Assembly (NCBI GenBank): GCA_012845835.1
Contig: JABAKD010000002.1
Span: 7,682,603-7,746,602 of the forward strand
Direction of reading: 5' to 3'
From: Undaria pinnatifida
Lineage: Eukaryota; Sar; Phaeophyceae; Laminariales; Alariaceae
DNA length: 64,000 bases
Part shown: positions 56,752-64,000 of the stretch, piece by piece
Layout: each line of letters begins with the position of its first letter
Numbering within the stretch: the first letter of the stretch is position 1
Position numbers and translations under genes: made by a program
Notes under the pieces: model-generated
Seen by the model: only the letters and a program-made list of their open reading frames with translations
Told to the model about the DNA's origin: nothing
Databases searched by the model: none

Positions 56752-58640
56752 ATGACTTTTTCGCGAATCACTGCCATGCGAAGGGGGCGATACGAGGCCA
56801 CCGAGGCCATCGGGAAATGGACGGCTGCGTACGACGAGAGCGGGCATATGTTCTGGTAAGCTTTGCGAAGTTAGGGGTTAGGCTTAAGCTTGGGGTTCGA
56901 GTCACCAACCATTGTTTTTTTTTCCGACGCGTGCTACGATAGAGGTGACACAAACACATTTTTTTTGCCTAATACTACCCCTCAATTTGGGAGCTTAAGA
57001 CATACCTCTCCTGAAAAACTGATTTGGAGAGAGAAACAAAACTGCTGACTGGGGATGAAAAAAAAAAAAAAACATGGCCTCGTATACAACGAGAGAACCA
57101 GGCAAGAAAAAAAAATGGCGAAAGTTTCGACAATTTTGGGTTAAGGAGCCCTGTTACTCAGAAAAACATTTCAGCCAAAAAGAGGGGTATACCTTACTAC
57201 GTCTATCGTAGCACGTGCCTTATATAGACTAGTGGGCGCAACAGATTTCTAAGAATTTTCTGAGCGCCCAAAGATGAGGAGCTAGCTCATTATCAACATC
57301 ACCCGAAACATGACTTCAAAGGCGTTCTTCGTTCGCGCAACCCCACCAAAATATCTATTATGTGCTCACCGGTGGTCCCTAACTTTGAGAAGCTCAACAG
57401 GCCAGGTATACCTTCCTTTTGGCGCAAAAAAAGAGCTACCGTGGGACGACTCGCTAGGGTTAGGTTTAGGCTAGGTACGGTTAGAAACTTATACGAAGGT
57501 TGTTGCCCAACCAAGCACGTGAACCTCTCCTCCTCTCTCCTCTCCCGCCACCAGTCGTTTCCGTTGGGTCTCCGATCCTTTAGCTTGTTGTGTTCAACGC
57601 GTGACAAAAAACAACGTGCCCATAGAAACCAGGGCTTTTCACGCGTCATGCCCCGGCCCGCGGGTCGCACCAGGAGGTTTCCAAACCCTTGCGGGGTCAG
57701 ACCGGGTTAGGTCAGGGGGTGTTGGAAATGTCATCTTGCGGGTCGGATCGCTCCGGGTCAGGAGGGCTTCAAATCTGACGGATTGGGGTCGGGTCAACCT
57801 GACACGATCCGTCCGACCAGGCGAGACGTTATCTGAACCGTGAAAATTCCTGAAGAAAAACGATACATACAACCACGCCGGCAACGACAACTTTCAATCG
57901 TTACGAGTCGTGCTTTGGTTCAAGTTACGAATCGTGGCATGCATTCGGCGTTCGTTAGTTCAGCATGATTCCGGGTACACGCTAGTTTGTCCCGTGTATC
58001 ATGGAATATTTTCGAAACCAACTGCTTCGGGCTTCAACCAACCCCGTTGTCGATTCGCAGGCACCATAATATCGCGAATACCGCTCATTTCATCGCTTCC
58101 TCTGCACGCCTCTTTTTCGTCCTCAGGTATGACGAGCTCACGCACGAGACCACGTACGATCCCAGTGCCGGCAGGCGCCACCCCCAGCCCCACCAAGTCA
58201 TGTCTCATACCGCGCTCTTCGCTAGAGGCTCAACCAACGGCGCCGCCCACATGCCGCACGTGTCGCCGCCAGACGGCGATTATCTGATGCCTCTCTCGAG
58301 TCGCGCTTACCCGTACCCAGCGCCGGGGCAAAACGTTGGTGGGTACGTCACATCGTCTGGGCACATGGTAAGCGCGAGACCTCCATCCTACGCCGAGACA
58401 TCCTCGCGCTTCTCCCCCCTCCATCGCCAGCACGGCAACCACCACCAGCAACACTATCAGCACCCGCACCAGCAGCAGCACTACCAAGGCCAACACCAAC
58501 ACCAGCTCGGGCGTCACGCGTACCCGGGAGTGACCTTGTTCAATGGGTACCGTTGGGAGGAGTGCTTCAAGATGGACGGGAAGAAATTCTGGCGGCACAA
58601 GGAGACCGGCGCCATCGTGCACAAGGATCCTTACCGCTAA
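56752..58640 (+). CDS. Two-domain WW-like protein, two exons (56752-56855, 58127-58640)
   Basis: Exon 1 starts at the first ATG after an in-frame TAA at 56725 and ends ATG-TTC-TG at the donor gtaagc. Exon 2 starts after CCTCAG with G-TAT-GAC. Spliced, it gives 205 residues and a TAA at 58638. The phase-2 intron splits Trp35. The first WW-like domain spans W23 to P47: G31-x-x-F34-W35, D37 at the usual Asn site, T40, Y45 for the second Trp. A His/Gln/Pro-rich, probably disordered linker follows (about 48-174). The second domain ends the protein: W178, G186, F189-W190, T195, H200 for the second Trp, P203. WW domains bind proline-rich motifs, and PPSY in the linker could be a ligand. The 1,271-bp intron holds family C, I and G repeats. 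A possible 5' UTR acceptor (TTTTTTTTCGCAG) lies near 56673. Partner gene: 38629-38926. Confidence 0.78.
56926..57218. mobile_element. Family C MITE, near-complete, inside the WW gene intron
   Basis: GACGCGTGCTACGATAGAGG and GTCTATCGTAGCACGTGCC are inverted ends. Inside are GGGAGCTTAAGACATACC, ACTGATTTGGAGAGAG and TTTTGGGTTAAGGAGCCC. This copy gives the clearest termini of the family. Confidence 0.8.
57235..57440 (+). repeat. Family I copy inside the WW gene intron
   Basis: AACAGATTTCTAAGAATTTT, CTGAGCGCCCAAAGATGAGG, AGCTAGCTCATTATCAACAT, TTCGTTCGCGCAACCCCACC and AGCTACCGTGGGACGACTC. Confidence 0.7.
57628..57852. repeat. Fold-back family G, copy 3, inside the WW gene intron
   Basis: GGGCTTTTCACGCGTCATGC at the start and ATCTGAACCGTGAAAATTCC at the end are inverted. 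The interior has CGGGTC-type units like the copies at 30055 and 51688. Confidence 0.7.
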
Positions 58641-59700
58641 GCCGGGTGGGTGGGAGGGTTCGGGAGTGCAACGGCCGTGGCTGCGGCGGGAGGAGGAGGC
58701 ATGAAGCCGACCTCCCCGCCGGAGCAGGTTGGAGTGGTCTGCCCCTACTTCCCCTTCCTCCGAGGAGTTCTAGACGGCAGGGTGGCGACGGCGGTGGCGG
58801 CAGCGAGGAGAGGAGCATGGAGCGCCTCGCCAAGAAGCCGACAAGATGTGTGGTCCGCTCATCGTTATCCTTCGTCCGTGGTGTCCTAGTGGTAAGCGCT
58901 TTGTGCGCGTCGTGGGGCATGATTCTGTGTGGCTAGCTGTAGGCGATTTGTTTTTCGCTTTCGTGGACATGTGCATTGTCTAGCTGGTTGGCGTCTCGTC
59001 GACGGAATGTTGATGGTGTGCGGGGAGATCTCCGTACGAGCTGTGTTTTTTCGTGGTGTGTAGTGTGTTTTTTTTCTTTTGCTGTGGGGAGGCGGCGGAG
59101 GCGCTGTTGTTGAGTGCCAAAACATCAATTTTGAAAGCCTTCTTTGGGCAAGGCTCTACAACAGTGTTCCTAATACATGCCATAGGATACAAATATATAT
59201 ACATTTATGTATATACATATCCACGTAGGGGGAAACTCGGGGATGGACCCAGGATATCCCCTGACGAATAAAGGCCCAGGGTAGCTAGCGCGAGGCTTCA
59301 CCGTGATGTTAGCGTGTTTTTTGTTGTAGTTTAGTGCTTTGGCGACCATTTGAAGCTTTCGGTGTTTGTGTGAGTGCGCGCGCAGCTTTTCGTGCGTGTG
59401 CGTGTGCGGAGGTGGTTCCATGTGGTGTTTTCAGAGCGCCTCTTGCCTTGTGCTTAGGTGCGTTCTTTGTGCTTTCCTTGTTCTTCGTACGAAGTGTGAT
59501 CATTTTGTTTCGGCGTGTGCTGGTGGTTTTTGAGTTGTGCGTTTGCCTTGTTTTGTATATTTGCTGTCAAGCTTGTGTGCTTTTGTTAGGTTATAGTTTC
59601 CATGTTTTGAACGTGTACAACAGTGCTCGTCATTTGGTTCTTTTAGTGGTCATTTTGCAGAAACTTTCTGCTCTCTAGCGGTGTAGCAACCAACCAATTC
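58641..59700 (+). other. T/G-rich flank after the WW gene, likely 3' UTR
   Basis: The plus strand turns T/G-rich soon after the stop and stays so past 59.6 kb. No separate gene is seen. A polyadenylation signal could not be fixed; AATAAAGG at 59268 is one candidate. Confidence 0.4.
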
Positions 59701-60174
59701 TGACTTCTCTGCTTTTTTCGTTCTTGTGATGTGCTCTCGGGTATTTGGGTTTTCTCGTCCGGTTGTTTTTTGTGATCTTGTCATTTGTTAACGGCTTCTT
59801 CCTTGTTTTGCTTTCTCGTGATCTCGTTTTTTATTTCCTTCACTTTTTCGCTATTTTTTTTGTCGATTTCTTCCATATTTTGCTTCAATTTTGTCGTGTG
59901 CGCGGAGCAGACTTAGCTGCCGCTGGCGGTTGTGCCTGCCTGTGGCTAAACTGTCGACTTTCTTGTGAGCTTATTTCCAACGCATCCAGACCGCCTTTCT
60001 CTGCATTAGCTATTGTGCATGTTACCACTGCGCTTAGCTTAGCTGAAGGCCAGGTTACGGGTTCCGGCGACGTAATCGGCGGTGTCAGCATCAAGTGTGC
60101 AACGGTCAAAGCGCGTAATTGTGAATACGAGCTTTGGCACTTTGCAACCCAGATCTGACTACTTAAGTATTTTG

Positions 60175-60720
60175 TTATGGTGACAGCTTTGGCTGAGGTT
60201 GCGGTTACAAATATGGCTATGGTCATGACCGCGGTTTTTTCGTTACGGTTATGATTAAGATCAAGGTTATTACGGTAACGGGTGCCGTTGGCTCGGCTAA
60301 AGCTGCGGGTATTTCGGTAACGGTTATGATCATTCCGGTTACGGCTACCATTACCGGTATGGGCATCGTCCGAGTGCGGTTACGGTTACAGTTCCGGCTG
60401 CGGTAACGGATCCGGTTGATGTGACTTGTACGGTACCGGTTACGGTTATTTTTGGTTGCGGTTATGACGGTTACGCTTGCGTAGTCGTCGGTGGTATCTG
60501 CCCATAGTGCAACGTTCGAACCACGTATAATGAATACGAGCTTCGACACTTTGCTAGCGCCAGCGCTAACTACATTATGCGGTTACCGTTATGGGTTACG
60601 GTTATGGGTTCCGGTTATTTCCGGATATTGTGATTTTCGGTTAAGGCTAAGACTATAGGCATTATGATTACTGTGGTTACAGTTGAACTCGTCACGGTTG
60701 TTACGATTGCTTAGTCGTCG
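60175..60720. repeat. Degenerate GGTTAC/GGTTAT repeat field
   Basis: GGTTACGGTTATG-like hexamers dominate, with two relatives of a GAATACGAGCTT-x-GACACTTTGC block (60122, 60532) between them. Confidence 0.75.
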
Positions 60721-61117
60721 GTATCATCTAGCATGACAGTACAACATTCTGAGCATGTGCTATTGAGTACGAAAACTAGTTTTTGTCGCTTTGCGACTTG
60801 AGCTTTGTACACACCCGGAAGGAGAAGGAGGAGTTTTTATTTTTGCGTTGTCTCCTGCATATTTTTGTAGGGCATAAAACGCACCGTAAGCAGACGGGTC
60901 TTCGTCGCCATGCTGCCGAGAATTCCGAACAACAACAAGCATGTAGGACTTTTGAGGCGCGTCTCGCCGCACGGCGTGGGGGGCGGACTGATCTAAATAC
61001 TAGATCGTATTTGCCGGGTGGGGAAAGTATCTTTGTGATTATCCAGCTAGCTAGCTAACGTCGTCGTCTCTTTTTCCTTGTACTTTGTGCGATGTGAAAC
61101 GGGGTTTTCCTTGTTTT

Positions 61118-61660
61118 GGGTGATGTTTTCACGTGCGGAGGGGGGGGGGGGGGGCGGGGGGGGGCTGACGGGGAATGGGGCGCCTTGGTTGTTTCCAAGG
61201 AAGCAAAAGAACGAACCGGATGGGTAGCATGTGGTTATAGTACGAACTGTAGGATAATATCGAGGAGTTTCCATTTTTCGGGTGATGTGCACTTGCGGGA
61301 GAGGGGGGATGTCACGGGTGTATCCAAGGAGGATACAGCTGGGGCTGGACAGGGGGAAAGAAGGTGGTTTTCATACGGAATGTAGGATCGATTAACGGAT
61401 ATTCTTGCAAAGGTGACGTGCACACGCGGCGGGGAGAGGGGGGGGGGGGGAGGGGTGAGTCTCGGTCGACTCTAAAGAAGCAGTAGCACTATCTGGGTAT
61501 TATGTTTTACTCGGGATGTAGGATAATACCGTGGGTTTCCATGGCAGGGGTGATGCGCGCACGCAAGGGGATGCATCGGCTGTATTCAAGGAGGATATGT
61601 CTGGAGCCGGGAGGGGGAAAAGTAGGTGGTTACTATACGGCATGTAGGAGAACGGCGTTC
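61118..61660. repeat. Roughly 140-bp tandem array with poly-G
   Basis: About four diverged units with GGGTGATGTGCAC, a G run, TATCCAAGGAGGATA, GGGAAAGAAGGTGGTT and ACGGAATGTAGGATAATA then GTTTCCAT. G runs fall at the same place in units near 61141, 61300 and 61440. Confidence 0.75.
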
Positions 61661-62559
61661 ACGCTGCGAGCATCTTTTCGTAGCGTTGCTATTCTTGGTG
61701 TCGATGCATTTCGAAGCGAAAAACTGTCTTTTTTTGTGTTGCTGCTGTCGTTCTTCCATGGTAATATTTTGCTCTGCCGCCGATCATGTAACTTACCTAT
61801 TGAACTGGAGGGGGCCTCCTGCCCCGAAACGTACTGGTGTTGCCGAGGGACGATCGCGGAAAGGGGACGAGAAGCAGTAGCGGGGGGGTCGCAGGTGTAG
61901 TCGACGTCTCGGTTCTCCTGTGAACGGTCGCCAACCGTCCGTCCACGTTATCGTGCATATCATCGTCTACGTTTATTTTTACCGTCTGTACAACTGTGAA
62001 CGGGAATGTAAGCATAGGTTGTTGTTCACGTTTATGCCACAGCGGTCTTTATGGTGTACGTCGAGAGTGGCGCTCGCCTACCAGTACCCTACGCACCGAA
62101 AGCCCGTTCTTGACTGTGGTTGGTCGAAGGGTTATTTCCAGCGATTTTTCGAGGGGAGACACGTGAGAACTTGTAGCGCTTACTTGTACCCTTTCTTGCA
62201 TGTCGTGATGGTGCTCGAAAGTTTTGACACGAGAAGATATGATAGGCGGAGGGGAGGGGGGGGGGGGGGGGCGTCCATCCGTTTACTATTATAGGTGGTG
62301 ACGAGGGATGGGGTTGGGGGAGGAGGGAGGCTACGGCGGTCGAATTCGGTTTGTAACGCCCCGTAGATTACGCGCGCGACCACCGCGATCATTTAATTTC
62401 GCTTCGAACTTAAGATATCTGGGCACGATAATAGCAGAGACGACGAAAAAAGGGATAAAAAAAACGACACCCACGCCATTCTGCGCCATCCATCTATGTT
62501 ATGTCTCCGGCCTGTACGCAACGCATGGTGCACGCACATGCTAATGTGTACTAGGGGTG

Positions 62560-62790
62560 CAGCAGATTCGAAGAATTTTCTGAGCTCCTAGTCTGAGGAT
62601 CTAGCTCAAAGTCTCACATCACCCGAGACACGACTTCGAAGGCGTTCGTTCGCGCAATCCGACCAGCATTTCTATGCGCTCGAGTAGTCCTAAGAAGGGA
62701 AATGTAAAATTATCATGCTAATCGATAGTTCCATGATTGAGGGGGTCAACCCGTCAGAAAAAAACGCTCGGCCCGAAAGTGCAACTCCAT
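62560..62790 (+). repeat. Family I, copy
   Basis: GGGTGCAGCAGATTCGAAGA, TTTTCTGAGCTCCTAGTCTG, AGGATCTAGCTC, GACTTCGAAGGCGTTCGTTC and CATGCTAATCGATAGTTCC. Confidence 0.7.
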
Positions 62791-62888
62791 GTAAGAATAC
62801 AAAAGGCGTATGTGGAAGGAATCAGAGCGTAATCTCTTATCACTTCGTGCACGCTCTGTGATGACCGTTCCTTATCACGGTTCCTCCT

Positions 62889-62926
62889 GATTAAAAAAAA
62901 AAAACACACACACACGCACACACACG
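62889..62926. repeat. A-run and (AC)n microsatellite
   Basis: About 12 A followed by CA dinucleotides with one CG interruption. Confidence 0.9.
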
Positions 62927-63229
62927 ATTCAGGAAATGACCTCCCGAAGTTTTGAAACGTCACGTCTTCGAAAAGATAAATTATCACAATTCTTGCTTTT
63001 CGTTTTGCACGAACGGTGGAATCGTTTTTGTTTATACGGATAGCAAAATCTACCAAAACGTTTTCATTTCAAAGTCACTATTCATGACGAAAAAACGTTC
63101 ACGATTATTCGTGAAAAATCAAGGTCACTTTTTTCGTGGTTCACACGATTTTTCAGCACTTTTTTTTTTTTTTTCATTTGGGTTGATCCCTGAAAGCGCA
63201 AAGCTAATAAAGGCAGCGCCATCCCACGC

Positions 63230-63430
63230 CAGTTAGGGGTACAGCAGAAATTCCTGAGCTCCTAACATGAGGAGCTGCTGCGACCTAATCCCAAAACAAT
63301 ATGTACACGTGAAATTACTTGGTTAATGACTAACCGGTAGTACCTCACCCGAGGAGCTCAATCGGACAGGTATACTATTAGTTAATCCAACAACGGAAAC
63401 CTCTACCGTGGGATGACTCTCCATACCAGC
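63230..63430 (+). repeat. Family I, copy
   Basis: GGGGTACAGCAGAAATTCCT, GAGCTCCTAACATGAGGAGC, GAGGAGCTCAATCGGACAGG and CTCTACCGTGGGATGACTC. Confidence 0.7.
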
Positions 63431-64000
63431 GGAAAAAAATTGACAGATTGTATTCCCGCGTACGTATGTACGAAATATTATGTTGAACCGATCGGATCGC
63501 GTTTACCTAAAAATCAAAGAAACAGGTATGATAAAAAGAGGATATATAGACGTATATGTTCTCGTATTGCTTTTTGACGGCTGGATTCCCTCATCACAGT
63601 AGAGGCCGCGGACGCGACCGGCGTCTCGTCCTCGTCCCTTCCGATTCACTGAATCAAAAACATTGTTTGTCGTGGTTTTCATGTCTCCACGGCGTTTTTG
63701 ACGCATGGAACGGTAGGGAGGGTACTCCCTTTCCCGCTACCGGCTCCGAGCCACTCGCACGGGCGACTCTGTACTTCACTGACGAAAATACTTCAGGCGA
63801 TTTTCGCTTGGTGCAGCGTAGCTAACCATCCCAGATGGGACTACGAGGAACATGGCGGGTTACTCGCGCGAGTGACCCCGAGACGCTGCGACAAAACGCC
63901 TCCAAAAGGGACCGCCCTATTGTAGCTTTGGTCTTTTGTTACCGCTTTATACATTATAAAAATAGAAAAAATAACACTCCAGCGCTGTTAGACCGAAAGT
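63431..64000. other. No gene seen
   Basis: Unique-looking DNA with short frames only. The last bases (AACACTCCAGCGCTGTTAG) resemble the start of a family L copy cut by the window edge. Confidence 0.4.

Noticed and set aside
58878-58905. tRNA D-arm-like CCTAGTGGTAAGCG
   Set aside because: No T arm or acceptor stem follows at the right spacing.

Overview
This window looks like nuclear DNA of a eukaryote with a large, repeat-rich genome. The few supportable genes are split by spliceosomal-type introns (GTAAGC or GTGAGT donors, pyrimidine-rich acceptors). Gene density is very low, and most of the 64 kb is microsatellites, minisatellites, small inverted-repeat transposons and fragments of older repeats. 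I see no operons, bacterial ribosome sites, CRISPR arrays, rRNA or credible tRNA. The style (short exons in long introns, GC-rich coding next to T/G-rich flanks, many G homopolymers) would fit a brown alga or another large-genome stramenopile. That placement is inference; nothing here proves the lineage.

Layout. 0-4.5 kb: a 134-bp repeat in three copies, then a minus-strand gene piece with two related S/Q-rich exons. 4.5-14 kb: repeats, including a 335-bp (TAA)n tract, a cluster of a roughly 170-bp dispersed family, and a roughly 0.87-kb satellite array. 14-27 kb: low-complexity triplet repeats, minisatellites, a 296-bp inverted-repeat element, a 226-bp perfect tandem duplication and one possible internal exon. 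28.3-29.7 kb: the largest convincing coding exon, for a Q/P/G-rich disordered protein with Trp-Pro-Gly-Asp repeats and an acidic tail. 30-37 kb: G-rich or T/G-rich DNA with no firm gene. 38.6-38.9 kb: the last exon of a minus-strand WW-like protein gene. 40-47 kb: a dense repeat zone with a frameshifted non-LTR retrotransposon fragment and copies of a coding-derived repeat family. 48.4 kb: a small acidic minus-strand exon. 51-55 kb: more transposon-derived repeats. 56.75-58.64 kb: a complete-looking two-exon plus-strand gene for a protein with two WW-like domains. 58.6-64 kb: T-rich flank, a degenerate GGTTAC-type array and a roughly 140-bp G-rich tandem array.

Three points stand out. (1) The two WW-like genes, about 18 kb apart on opposite strands, share domain order, the same phase-2 intron inside the first domain, and non-canonical residues at the second Trp position. 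(2) An 82-bp element flanked by TTAA occurs six times; copies of its host repeats without the insertion are present in the same window, which points to a piggyBac-type non-autonomous transposon. (3) The satellite at 12.3-13.2 kb appears to be a tandem array of units related to that element. Coordinates of degenerate repeats are approximate because they were aligned by eye.
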